Counted from the stretch's first letter, positions 1-6,615 are shown. The stretch is DNA of 6,699 nucleotides from Bacteroidota bacterium (GCA_025359355.1 JANYGR010000410.1:1-6699); one strand, 5' to 3'. The notes: generated from the sequence alone by a model not told the origin. Program-made: numbers and translations.

Positions 1-2028
1 TTCAAACGATTGATACCATGCGCTAAAATCAAGTTGAGCTACATATATTTTTTTTATGGGAATATACGCGAACAAATTATATGCAAATTGATTCACTGAA
101 TTTATATTTTTTGAAATCTGAGTTGTTTCTTTAGTCACATCATTTTGCGATATTAAATCCATAATCGAATTTTCAGTTCTACTATACGACAGCGTATTAT
201 ATAGCGCTCCCATAAAGGAATGCGTTAACGATAAATTATGACTTGTTTCAGGATTTAAAAAAGGATTTCCTTGATTGGCAGTGTATTGATCGATATAATA
301 TTTAAATGGATTCAATTGAAAGTAATCAGGGCGATTGATGCGACGGTTGTATGAAAATTGTATGTTATGTTTTTCTGAAGCCTTATAATCAAAACTAATA
401 TTTGGAAATAATTGAAAATACTCTCGTATCGTTTTTACATTAATTGTTTTATTAAAGCCTGTAGCATTAGTGTATTCGCCCCTTACGCCCAACTGCATCG
501 ATAGTTTTTTAAATTCTTTTTGATAGTTAAAATAACCAGCAGCTACTTTTTCGTAATATAAAAAGTTATTACTGTAGTTAATGTCGTTATAATAATTAGT
601 GCTTGCAGTATCTTTTCGTTCAAACAAAAAATCATTATTTGTGTTTACTCCACTGTATTTTAAACCTGTTTCAATGGTAGTCTTTTTGGCGAGTGGTTTT
701 TTTAAATTTATTGCTCCAATAAACATATCTATATTCGAATGGATCGTATTTTTATACACGTTTGGGTGTAAATTACTGACTAAATTATTAGATGCATCAT
801 AAAAATAATTTCCATAACTGTTATTTCCTTTTTCTTGATACTTGGTATAATTAAATGAAGCATCCACTTCTGCGCCCAACGTATCCAGCTTATGCAAGGC
901 ATTAACATTTATATTATTATTATTCCAATTATTTTTTACTGTGCTTAGAGCTTCCAAATAATTAAAACCAACGGTGTTATTTCCTAAAATATTGGTAATG
1001 TTTTTTCCAGATTCATTAGGGTTTCCTGTTCCTCCATCCCACACTATACCTAATGTTGTTTTATTATTTATAAACCAATCCACACCAAGTTTATAATCGT
1101 TAGCTTGATTTTGTTTTGTCTCCACACTTTTTTGATCAAAAATTAAATCTTCGCCTGTTGTTTTTATTCTTCTGTTTAATAAAATCGTTGTTAATCTATT
1201 ACGTTGTATAGCATTAAAATTACTGGTGATTGCAAATTTTTCGGCTTTGTAATTTAAAGCAAACCCTCCATTGCCACTCCAAAATTCACCTCTACTGATA
1301 CCTGCATTTACATTCCCATTAAAACCAATTAATTTTGCTTTTTTTGTTTTAATTTGAATAATACCAGCAGTACCTTCTGCGTCATATTTCACCGATGGAT
1401 TTTTCATTATCTCAATAGTCGAAATTCCTTCCGCACTCATGCTTTGCAACATATTAGCTAATTGATCAGGAGAGAGTTGTTGCATACGCCCGTCAATCAT
1501 AATCTTTACGCCTTTTTTACCTTGTATCGAAATATTATTATTGTTATCGATCGTTACACCTGGTGCTTTTTTTAATAAATCGTAAGCCGAATTACCCGCT
1601 GCTATGGCTGAATTTTCAATATTTAAGGTGATGTTTCCATTTTTAAATTCAACCAATAGTTTTATAGCAACTATATCAACCGCTTGTATATCTACTCCAG
1701 ATTTTTGTACAACGATATCTTCTACAACAAACTCTTTTTGTGTAGCATTAATTTCAAATGGTTTAGAAATAGTTTTTTCCATGCCCACAACCATTGATTT
1801 GACAAGGTATTTACCGACTTGCACTTTTTCAAATTCAAACTCTCCATTATCTCCTGAATAAGCTCCTTTTACAATTGAGCTATCTACTGCTTTTAATAAA
1901 GCTACAGTAGCAAAAGGGATGGGCTCTTTATCGTTATTTAATAATTTACCTGTGATGTGTGTTTGCGCAAAGGAATGAGAAATACTGAACATTAGATTAA
2001 TCAGTATTAATGTAAATATCTTATTCAT
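1..2028 (-). CDS. Outer-membrane beta-barrel / TonB-dependent-receptor-like protein, C-terminus cut by window edge
   Basis: Translating the minus strand from ATG at 2028 gives 676 uninterrupted codons to base 1, with no stop before the edge. Residues 1-21 form a signal peptide (hydrophobic core, then SFA before Q22). Residues about 23-105 look like a carboxypeptidase-regulatory-like beta-sandwich (GKLLN, PFATVALL, YSGDNGEFEF). Residues about 137-232 are a TonB-type plug: AYDLLKKAPGVTID, then IQGKKGVKIMIDGR, then NPSVKYDAEGTAGIIQIKTK. The rest is alternating aromatic/polar barrel sequence rich in N and Y, including RINRPDYFQLNPF and NQGNPFLNPETSHN, which are typical of this barrel family. Members usually run to roughly 800 residues, so about 100-130 residues lie outside the window. 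The protein would sit in the outer membrane. No substrate can be read from the sequence, and no SusD-like partner is visible on this side. It lies 93 bp downstream of pspC on the same strand, behind a perfect inverted repeat. The family is confident; transport versus a structural role is open. Confidence 0.93.
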   Translation of the reverse strand, partial: MNKIFTLILINLMFSISHSFAQTHITGKLLNNDKEPIPFATVALLKAVDSSIVKGAYSGDNGEFEFEKVQVGKYLVKSMVVGMEKTISKPFEINATQKEFVVEDIVVQKSGVDIQAVDIVAIKLLVEFKNGNITLNIENSAIAAGNSAYDLLKKAPGVTIDNNNNISIQGKKGVKIMIDGRMQQLSPDQLANMLQSMSAEGISTIEIMKNPSVKYDAEGTAGIIQIKTKKAKLIGFNGNVNAGISRGEFWSGNGGFALNYKAEKFAITSNFNAIQRNRLTTILLNRRIKTTGEDLIFDQKSVETKQNQANDYKLGVDWFINNKTTLGIVWDGGTGNPNESGKNITNILGNNTVGFNYLEALSTVKNNWNNNNINVNALHKLDTLGAEVDASFNYTKYQEKGNNSYGNYFYDASNNLVSNLHPNVYKNTIHSNIDMFIGAINLKKPLAKKTTIETGLKYSGVNTNNDFLFERKDTASTNYYNDINYSNNFLYYEKVAAGYFNYQKEFKKLSMQLGVRGEYTNATGFNKTINVKTIREYFQLFPNISFDYKASEKHNIQFSYNRRINRPDYFQLNPFKYYIDQYTANQGNPFLNPETSHNLSLTHSFMGALYNTLSYSRTENSIMDLISQNDVTKETTQISKNINSVNQFAYNLFAYIPIKKIYVAQLDFSAWYQSFE

Positions 2029-2039
2029 AGTTTTATATT

Positions 2040-2088
2040 TTGTATACCACATATTATATTAAGTAAAAATACACTATGTGGTATACAA
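2040..2088. repeat. Perfect 14-bp inverted repeat upstream of the outer-membrane barrel gene (operator candidate)
   Basis: The left arm TTGTATACCACATA (2040-2053) is the exact reverse complement of TATGTGGTATACAA (2075-2088), with a 21-bp spacer. Each arm also contains the small palindrome GTATAC. The repeat fills most of the gap between pspC and the barrel gene, with its centre 36 bp before the barrel ATG. As a terminator for the minus-strand operon it is poor, because the loop is long and no T-run follows on the minus strand. The T-rich tail is on the plus strand, where no gene ends. An operator is the better reading. A weak -7-like TATTTTTA (2071-2064, minus) lies in the spacer, but no -33 TTG is at the right distance. 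Which protein binds is not known. Confidence 0.6.
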
Positions 2089-2121
2089 TTTTATTTATCT
2101 TGTTGTTATTAGATTACTAAA

Positions 2122-3897
2122 TTATTTTTTCTTAGTATGAATATGAATACCGTTCGTGTCTAATTTTACTTGTACGTCTTTATTGTCAACATCTACGCCA
2201 TTTACAGTAATTTTAACGTCTTTTTCGGTATCATCCTCATCACTATTATTTTTATCAGAATTATCTGTAATTCCATCACAATCCAAGCATTTTAAACCAT
2301 TAGCTGTCATAATCCATCGGCGATTTACCATATCGCCATCATAAGTGTTAGTTACATTTTCAATATCATACATTAAGCTTTCTATCGATTTATCCAGATA
2401 AACAACCTTACCAACAGGCACTTTCAATATAACGGTGACATCTTGTACTCTGAATTTATCAGCATTGTTCACTTTAAACAAATTATCAAATTGTATTAAG
2501 CTATCAATTTGAGATACATTGTATGAAATGTTTTTAGCTCGCTCTGTTGCCGAACGTTTATCGCCACCTTTAGCTTCTTTTACAATCACCAATTCTACTT
2601 TATCAGTTTGTGATTTAATGATATTCAATTGAGCATGTCCTAATAAATATTTCATACTATTGCTTGTACCAATCATATAATTATTATCACGACGATTTGT
2701 TTTAAAGCCTTTTTCGCCTTCTTCTTCATTATCACTAAAATTCAATTCCTGAGAATTCACAGGGGTTTCATGCATTTTAAGATACAGCGTATCATAATTA
2801 GTAACCGTTATATTTTCTCTCACCTTAGCTGTTTTATTAAAATCACTTCCCGTTTTTATACCCACATACAACAACATTAAAAAACCAACTAACCAAATGA
2901 TACCAGCACTTAAATTGACCCAACGATTTCTGTAATTAATTTTAAATAAAATTTTAATACCTCCATAAATCATCATGATAATTGGTGTTCCAGCAAATAT
3001 GGCAATACCAATAATTCCAATGTAAAAATCTTTTCCATCTAATAATAACATATCAATCCACTCACTTCCATTACTGCTGTCCATCATAAATGATAAGCCA
3101 AATACGGAACTTGTTAGTCCTAAGAAGAAAATAATACCAAAAACTACTAATAATACACCTACTATTTTTAACAAGACTCTTCCTACGTTACCTAATACAT
3201 CTCCAAAAAAATCAATAATTTTTTCAGCGGCGTTTCGAGGTGCTTCACTATTTGAAGTCATATTTGAAAACTCTTTCCCGTATTTTTCCATACGTTTTTT
3301 CAATTGTTCCGCTTCTTCTTTTACGGCTTTAGATATATTATTAATATCTGCCTTTTCACCTTTCATAGCAAGCTTTTCAGTCATTGTTTTTGCTTCAGGT
3401 ATAGCAATCCAAAGAATGATATAAATTAAAACACCTGTGCCTGCAAATACTAAAAGCAATGCTAACGCTATTCTCAACCACACTGGATCAAATCCGAAAT
3501 AATGTCCTATACCAGAACACACCCCTCCTAATACCTTACTATCTCCATCACGGTATAAGCGTCTTTTTACAGGCTCATTATTAATGTACTCTGAATAATC
3601 CGAATTAGATGAGTTTTGAGAATGAGCTTGTTCGTCACCTGCAAATTCTTCTGGCTTTCCCATATTATCCATTACAAAATCCACATCGCTCATCAACACA
3701 ACTTGTTTAATGGCACTGGTTTTACTTTGTAACATTTCAGCGATACGAGCTTCTATATCGCTCATAATTTCACTTCCGCCATCAGCCTTACTAAAATAGC
3801 CTTTAATGGTGTTTAGGTATTTACTTAATTTATCATAAGCATCTTCTTCTATATGAAAAATAATGCCGCTTATATTTATGGTTACTGTCTTATTCAT
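2122..3897 (-). CDS. PspC-domain inner-membrane protein with large C-terminal periplasmic domain
   Basis: The protein has 591 residues. Residues 1-90 are a conserved soluble N-terminal region (MNKTVTINISGIIFHI, then an acidic helical part ending MDNMGKPEEF), followed by a polar linker. Residues about 111-170 are the PspC domain: KRRLYRDGDSKVLGGVCSGI, then GFDPVWLRI, then a membrane helix ending LWIAIPEA. A charged helical or coiled-coil stretch spans about 180-215. Three further membrane segments lie near 241-269, 290-317 and 326-348. Residues about 355-545 form a beta-rich extracytoplasmic domain of the kind that follows PspC in Bacteroidota proteins, ending with a CLDC motif (Cys537, Cys540). 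An acidic, polar tail (545-591) closes the protein. PspC proteins act in phage-shock-type envelope-stress responses at the inner membrane; the partner here is unknown. padR lies 17 bp upstream on the same strand, so the gene is very likely PadR-regulated. The domain call is certain; the precise role is inferred. Confidence 0.95.
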   Translation of the reverse strand: MNKTVTINISGIIFHIEEDAYDKLSKYLNTIKGYFSKADGGSEIMSDIEARIAEMLQSKTSAIKQVVLMSDVDFVMDNMGKPEEFAGDEQAHSQNSSNSDYSEYINNEPVKRRLYRDGDSKVLGGVCSGIGHYFGFDPVWLRIALALLLVFAGTGVLIYIILWIAIPEAKTMTEKLAMKGEKADINNISKAVKEEAEQLKKRMEKYGKEFSNMTSNSEAPRNAAEKIIDFFGDVLGNVGRVLLKIVGVLLVVFGIIFFLGLTSSVFGLSFMMDSSNGSEWIDMLLLDGKDFYIGIIGIAIFAGTPIIMMIYGGIKILFKINYRNRWVNLSAGIIWLVGFLMLLYVGIKTGSDFNKTAKVRENITVTNYDTLYLKMHETPVNSQELNFSDNEEEGEKGFKTNRRDNNYMIGTSNSMKYLLGHAQLNIIKSQTDKVELVIVKEAKGGDKRSATERAKNISYNVSQIDSLIQFDNLFKVNNADKFRVQDVTVILKVPVGKVVYLDKSIESLMYDIENVTNTYDGDMVNRRWIMTANGLKCLDCDGITDNSDKNNSDEDDTEKDVKITVNGVDVDNKDVQVKLDTNGIHIHTKKK

Positions 3898-3914
3898 GTT
3901 AAATGTTTTTGAGA

Positions 3915-4247
3915 TTATTTTTTTGTAATAGTTTTATTAACGGCATCAACTAATTCATACCATGAAAGATGCAATTCTTTTAAATATGTTTCACCTATTT
4001 CTGTTAGCATATAGTATTTACGTGGTGGTCCCGAGTTACTCTCTTCCCAGCGATAGTTGAGTAAACCTGTATTTTTTAATCGAGTTAAAAGCGGATAAAG
4101 CGTTCCTTCCACTACTACTAACTTTGTTTCTTTTAATTTCTCAATGATTTCCGTTGGATAGGCATCACCCTGAGAAAGTATAGAAAGTATGCAGAGTTCG
4201 AGAACACCTTTGCGCATTTGGGCTTTAGTGTTTTCTGAATTTACCAT
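3915..4247 (-). CDS. PadR-family transcriptional repressor
   Basis: At 110 residues this is the usual size of the short PadR subclass. The winged helix-turn-helix occupies about 10-85: MRKGVLELCILSILSQGDAY, then PTEIIEKLKE as the helix pair, then the family signature EGTLYPLLTRLKNTGLL. The wing is WEESNSGPPRKYYMLTEIG (67-85). A short C-terminal helix (about 86-106) provides the dimer interface. PadR proteins bind inverted-repeat operators as dimers and typically repress their own operon until a ligand or stress signal releases them. The gene starts 5 bp after the upstream small secreted-protein gene ends and lies 17 bp before pspC, so the three are almost certainly co-transcribed. The likely operator is the 13-bp inverted repeat centred at 4825. 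The effector cannot be read from the sequence. Confidence 0.96.
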   Translation of the reverse strand: MVNSENTKAQMRKGVLELCILSILSQGDAYPTEIIEKLKETKLVVVEGTLYPLLTRLKNTGLLNYRWEESNSGPPRKYYMLTEIGETYLKELHLSWYELVDAVNKTITKK

Positions 4248-4252
4248 GATTG

Positions 4253-4603
4253 TTATATTGTTTTAAAGTTAAATTGAATTCCGTAGGTGTGATTAGCTTT
4301 TAATTGATTTAAGGTCAATTTTAAAAATTGTGTTTCTATGGCTTGTTTTAAAATAGTATTGTTTGTATTAGCAATTACTAAATTAACTTTACCAATCTCA
4401 TTAACCGTAAACACCACCTTTACCTCTTCGGTATGATTTGTTTCTTGAATAAAATTTGGAAATGTAATTTGATTTTTTATTTCTTTTACCACATTTACGC
4501 CAATGGTTGTAGTCTTATTTGGATTCTCTTTAGCTTGAGTATTAAATGTTAGTAATAAACCAGAAACTAACATGACAAGCGATTTTTTTATAGTTGTATT
4601 CAT
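4253..4603 (-). CDS. Small secreted protein with TonB C-terminal-like domain
   Basis: The protein has 116 residues. Residues 1-24 are a signal peptide (lysines, hydrophobic LVMLVSGLLLTF, then NTQA before K25). The mature part resembles a single TonB-C-type fold: residues 42-52 (IKNQITFPNFI) occupy the position of the 'i.YP' entry strand, residues 59-78 read as the strand pair EEVKVVFTVNEIGKVNLVIA, a helix follows (ILKQAIETQFLKL), and the end is a strand YGIQFNFKTI. There is no proline-rich linker and no N-terminal membrane anchor of a true energy-transducing TonB, so it probably does not drive transport by itself. It is the first clear gene of the padR-pspC operon, with a 5-bp gap to padR, and should share its control. 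The reading frame and secretion are confident; the TonB-C resemblance is a judgement from the strand pattern only. It may be a periplasmic sensor or partner of the PspC protein, which is a guess. Confidence 0.85.
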   Translation of the reverse strand: MNTTIKKSLVMLVSGLLLTFNTQAKENPNKTTTIGVNVVKEIKNQITFPNFIQETNHTEEVKVVFTVNEIGKVNLVIANTNNTILKQAIETQFLKLTLNQLKANHTYGIQFNFKTI

Positions 4604-4636
4604 TTTTTAGTTTTAAGTTATTTAATATTTTACTTT

Positions 4637-4738
4637 TTATTCTTTCTCAATCAATGTCTTATTAAATCGCGTTTTCAATAAAGTACTTGTTTGACTTTCA
4701 ATTTTTTTTACCGTGATAGCTATACAGGATAAAATCAT
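4637..4738 (-). CDS. Possible 33-residue small ORF in the padR-pspC operon leader
   Basis: ATG at 4738 opens a frame of 33 codons ending at TAA (4637-4639). It begins MILSCIAITVKK and ends with the charged stretch TRFNKTLIEKE. The frame stays open 13 codons upstream of the ATG without another start. It lies inside the predicted transcript of the operon and stops 33 bp before the secreted-protein gene, so it would be translated if the promoter call at 4794 is right. There is no recognisable family, no clear ribosome-binding site and no convincing codon signal. An open frame of this length can arise by chance in AT-rich DNA. It is listed so that it can be tested, not as an accepted gene. Confidence 0.2.
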   Translation of the reverse strand: MILSCIAITVKKIESQTSTLLKTRFNKTLIEKE

Positions 4739-4793
4739 TTGAAATTTAAAGAACGTTTTTTTGGTACTGTGCCATCTTTATTAGTTGGTGATG

Positions 4794-4825
4794 CAAAGAT
4801 AGATTATTTATTTAGTACCTTGCAA
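4794..4825 (-). promoter_or_regulatory. Bacteroidota-type promoter of the padR-pspC operon
   Basis: On the minus strand TTG (4825-4823) is followed after 21 bp by TATCTTTG (4801-4794), an exact match to the -33 TTG / -7 TAnnTTTG pattern of Bacteroidota housekeeping promoters. The start of transcription would fall near 4790, giving a leader of about 185 nt before the secreted-protein gene. No equally good element was found closer to that gene. The -33 box lies at the exact centre of the 4806-4844 inverted repeat, so a bound repressor dimer should block the polymerase. Confidence 0.6.
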
Positions 4826-4844
4826 GACATAGTACTAAATAAAT
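4806..4844. promoter_or_regulatory. 13-bp perfect inverted repeat, probable PadR operator
   Basis: ATTTATTTAGTAC (4806-4818) is the exact reverse complement of GTACTAAATAAAT (4832-4844), with a 13-bp spacer that contains TTGCAA. The centre, 4825, falls on the -33 TTG of the minus-strand promoter. A symmetric site of this size on the promoter of an operon that encodes a PadR repressor is the classical layout for autoregulation. It also lies about 60 bp upstream of the candidate terC -7 box, so an effect on terC is possible but less likely. Binding by this PadR is inferred from position and symmetry. Confidence 0.6.
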
Positions 4845-4902
4845 TGATAACTAATTGATTTTCAGTGAGAATAATTTTTTAGGTTAACGAAAAAAAAGCG
4901 AT

Positions 4903-4910
4903 TATATTTG
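4903..4910 (+). promoter_or_regulatory. -7 box of the terC promoter, fixing the terC start
   Basis: TATATTTG matches the TAnnTTTG pattern exactly. The -33 position, 21 bp upstream, has TTA (4879-4881) instead of TTG, so the promoter is only partly consensus. Transcription would begin near 4914, giving a leader of about 10 nt to the ATG at 4925. The longer frame that starts with GTG at 4910 would begin inside this box and is therefore unlikely to be translated. Confidence 0.5.
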
Positions 4911-4924
4911 TGTTTTATAAAATT

Positions 4925-5731
4925 ATGCATAGTTGGGCCAACGATTTTTCGAGTTTATTTTCCATTAATGGATTAATTACTTTACTTACTTTAACAATTT
5001 TAGAGATTGTATTGGGGATTGATAATATCATATTTATCTCTATTGCAGTTGATAAACTCCCCCGTGAGCTTCAATCTAAAGCAAGAACCATTGGTTTGCT
5101 ATTAGCATTAGTGGTTCGTACCATTTTATTGTTTTGTATAGGTTGGATTGCTGGTCTTGTTAATCCAATTTTTCATTTAGCAGGATATGGAGTATCTGGT
5201 AAAACGTTAATTCTATTTGGAGGTGGTTTATTTTTATTAATTAAAACATGGTCAGAAATTAAAGAAATAATTCATGGCGCTGAAGAAGAAATCTCTAAAG
5301 AAAAATCGGGCAAAAATACATTCTATGCTATTATTGTACAAATCATAATCATTGACTTTGTTTTTTCTTTTGACAGTATTTTGGCAGCAGTTGGTTTATC
5401 TGGAGATTTTTTAATTATGGTGTCGGCAGTTGTTATATCGATGATATTGATGATTTTATTTTCAGGTGTAGTATCTGATTTTATTAATAAAAACCCTGGT
5501 ATAAAAATGGTGGCGCTTTCATTTTTGTTAGTAATTGGCGGTATTTTAGTAGGAGAAGCCTTAGTTGATTGTTACAACACTACTCTACCTGAGAATGCCC
5601 ACATTGAAATAAATAAATACTATGCCTATTTTGCTTTAGCCTTTGCGATGATGATAGAGCTCTTTAATATCAGGGAACGCAAAATTAAACGTGCACGAGA
5701 TTTTAAACAAGAAGATTTACCTAATATCTAA
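4925..5731 (+). CDS. TerC-family integral membrane protein (probable metal-ion exporter)
   Basis: The protein has 268 residues from the ATG at 4925. An in-frame GTG at 4910 would add five residues but overlaps the -7 box. About seven membrane segments lie near 13-40, 54-80, 93-107, 134-155, 162-186, 194-214 and 231-247. The family's acidic intramembrane motifs are present: LEIVLGIDNIIF (26-37, with E27, D33, N34) and IDFVFSFDSILAAVGLS (143-159, with D144, D150). A charged cytoplasmic loop (EIKEIIHGAEEEISKEKSGK) separates the two halves. TerC-family proteins have been tied to export of manganese and loading of secreted metalloenzymes, and in some bacteria to tellurite resistance; the exact ion cannot be told here. 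No other tellurite-resistance gene is nearby, so a housekeeping metal role is more likely. It is divergent from the padR operon and convergent with the leucine-rich-repeat gene, with which it shares 11 bp. Confidence 0.95.
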   Translation: MHSWANDFSSLFSINGLITLLTLTILEIVLGIDNIIFISIAVDKLPRELQSKARTIGLLLALVVRTILLFCIGWIAGLVNPIFHLAGYGVSGKTLILFGGGLFLLIKTWSEIKEIIHGAEEEISKEKSGKNTFYAIIVQIIIIDFVFSFDSILAAVGLSGDFLIMVSAVVISMILMILFSGVVSDFINKNPGIKMVALSFLLVIGGILVGEALVDCYNTTLPENAHIEINKYYAYFALAFAMMIELFNIRERKIKRARDFKQEDLPNI

Positions 5732-6572
5732 TCTCGCAGCCTGGCAATAAGGCTTTGAGCTCTTCTATATATTCTTTACTAAAGCCATTGCCTCTTACAT
5801 CTAACACAGTAAGGTTTTCAACCTGAGAAATAGAATCTGGTAGTTTTTGTAAATGATTATTTTTTACCGATAAGAAACGTAATTTTTTTGCCTTATATAT
5901 TTCAAGTGGTAAACTTTGTAGTTGATTATTATCCAACACTAATACTTCCAAATTACTCAATCGTTCAAAATGTTTAGTCATATAAAACATATTGACATTG
6001 GTTAAATTTAAAAAATTAAGATTTGGTATTTTAAATATTTCTTTAGGAAAGCTATCTAATACACAGTTTTCGATAGTTACGTCTTTTAAGTTTTTTAAAT
6101 AACGTAAACTTATTGGCAAATGTAGCGTGTCGTTTATCGAAGAAATTTTTAATGTTTTTAATTTACTTAAATACGCAATGTCAGCAGGAACACTGTCAAA
6201 CTTGGCTGCGAAAAATTCAAGATAATTTAAATTGACTAGCTTTTTTAAATCAGGTGGAAAGCTTGTGAAATCATTATTAAAGCTTGCAAAATATAACAAA
6301 TTATACAAATCAGAAAAGCCTATAGGATACGTTTTCACTTCGTTACCACTTAAAATCAATGCTTGTAAATCTTTTAGTTTTCCTAATTTGGCATATAACT
6401 TTGGGTCGAGTTTTTTATAACTCAAATCCATTTTATATACATTAGTATTGATATCAAGAGCCATTTTTAAATCCGTGTAAACCTGCGTTCCAAACGGACC
6501 ATATTTATCGAATTCGCTTTGCGAAAAACACAGCTGTGATAATACTAAAAATAAAATTAAATGCTTTACCAT
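5721..6572 (-). CDS. Secreted leucine-rich-repeat protein
   Basis: The protein has 283 residues. Residues 1-17 are a signal peptide (LILFLVLSQL core, CFS before Q18). Cys15 is preceded by SQL, which does not fit a lipobox, so normal secretion is more likely than lipidation. From about 45 to 277 there are ten leucine-rich repeats of about 23 residues (one of 24), for example LEVLVLDNNQLQSLPLEIYK and the next unit LRFLSVKNNHLQKLPDSI. The LPxxI pattern puts them in the common bacterial class. The repeats end in the cap ELKALLPGCEIRY (271-283), often seen at the end of such Bacteroidota proteins. The fold is a binding surface with no enzyme residues, so it probably binds a protein or glycan at or outside the outer membrane. 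No type IX secretion sorting domain is present. It appears to be a single-gene unit. Confidence 0.93.
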   Translation of the reverse strand: MVKHLILFLVLSQLCFSQSEFDKYGPFGTQVYTDLKMALDINTNVYKMDLSYKKLDPKLYAKLGKLKDLQALILSGNEVKTYPIGFSDLYNLLYFASFNNDFTSFPPDLKKLVNLNYLEFFAAKFDSVPADIAYLSKLKTLKISSINDTLHLPISLRYLKNLKDVTIENCVLDSFPKEIFKIPNLNFLNLTNVNMFYMTKHFERLSNLEVLVLDNNQLQSLPLEIYKAKKLRFLSVKNNHLQKLPDSISQVENLTVLDVRGNGFSKEYIEELKALLPGCEIRY

Positions 6573-6583
6573 AATCGTATTAA

Positions 6584-6615
6584 CGAATATACAAATTATT
6601 TGAAATTGACATCAA
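6584..6615 (-). promoter_or_regulatory. Candidate promoter of the leucine-rich-repeat gene
   Basis: On the minus strand TTG (6615-6613) is followed after 21 bp by TATATTCG (6591-6584), one mismatch from TAnnTTTG. Transcription would start near 6580, leaving only about 6-9 nt before the ATG at 6572. The spacing equals that of the padR operon promoter, which supports the call, but the -7 box is imperfect and the 52-bp gap is AT-rich. Confidence 0.35.

Larger units (their letters stand above)
4604..4924. other. 321-bp divergent intergenic region between the padR-pspC operon and terC
   Basis: The region holds a consensus minus-strand promoter overlapped by a perfect inverted repeat, a long minus-strand leader with one possible small ORF, and a short plus-strand promoter next to terC. 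GTAC tetramers occur at 4683, 4764, 4815 and 4832. The first is part of AAGTACTT (4681-4688), and the last two are the inner ends of the inverted repeat. This is more than composition alone predicts for so short a stretch, and could reflect extra weak repressor half-sites. No riboswitch-like structure, including the manganese-responsive type found before terC-family genes elsewhere, was recognised. Confidence 0.7.

Noticed and set aside
599..802. 67-codon plus-strand frame
   Set aside because: It lies antisense within the continuous outer-membrane barrel frame and has no domain, promoter or signal of its own.
901..936. ATT microsatellite within the barrel gene as a phase-variable repeat
   Set aside because: There are only four ATT units in a row coding for asparagines. 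A change of unit number would not shift the frame, and the tract is too short to be a likely slippage site.
1604..1861. 85-codon plus-strand frame
   Set aside because: Antisense to the plug and N-terminal domain of the barrel gene. Its Ser/Thr-rich translation is what the opposite strand of that gene produces.
2040..2088. Rho-independent terminator for the padR-pspC operon
   Set aside because: The 21-nt loop is long, and on the minus strand the second arm is followed by A-rich sequence without a T-run.
2156..2344. 62-codon plus-strand frame
   Set aside because: Antisense to the Asp/Glu-rich tail of the PspC protein, which explains its run of serines.
4860..4924. Manganese riboswitch before terC
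   Set aside because: The predicted leader is about 10 nt, and no structured, G-rich conserved core is present.
6232..6420. 62-codon plus-strand frame
   Set aside because: Antisense to the leucine-rich repeats, with no independent support.
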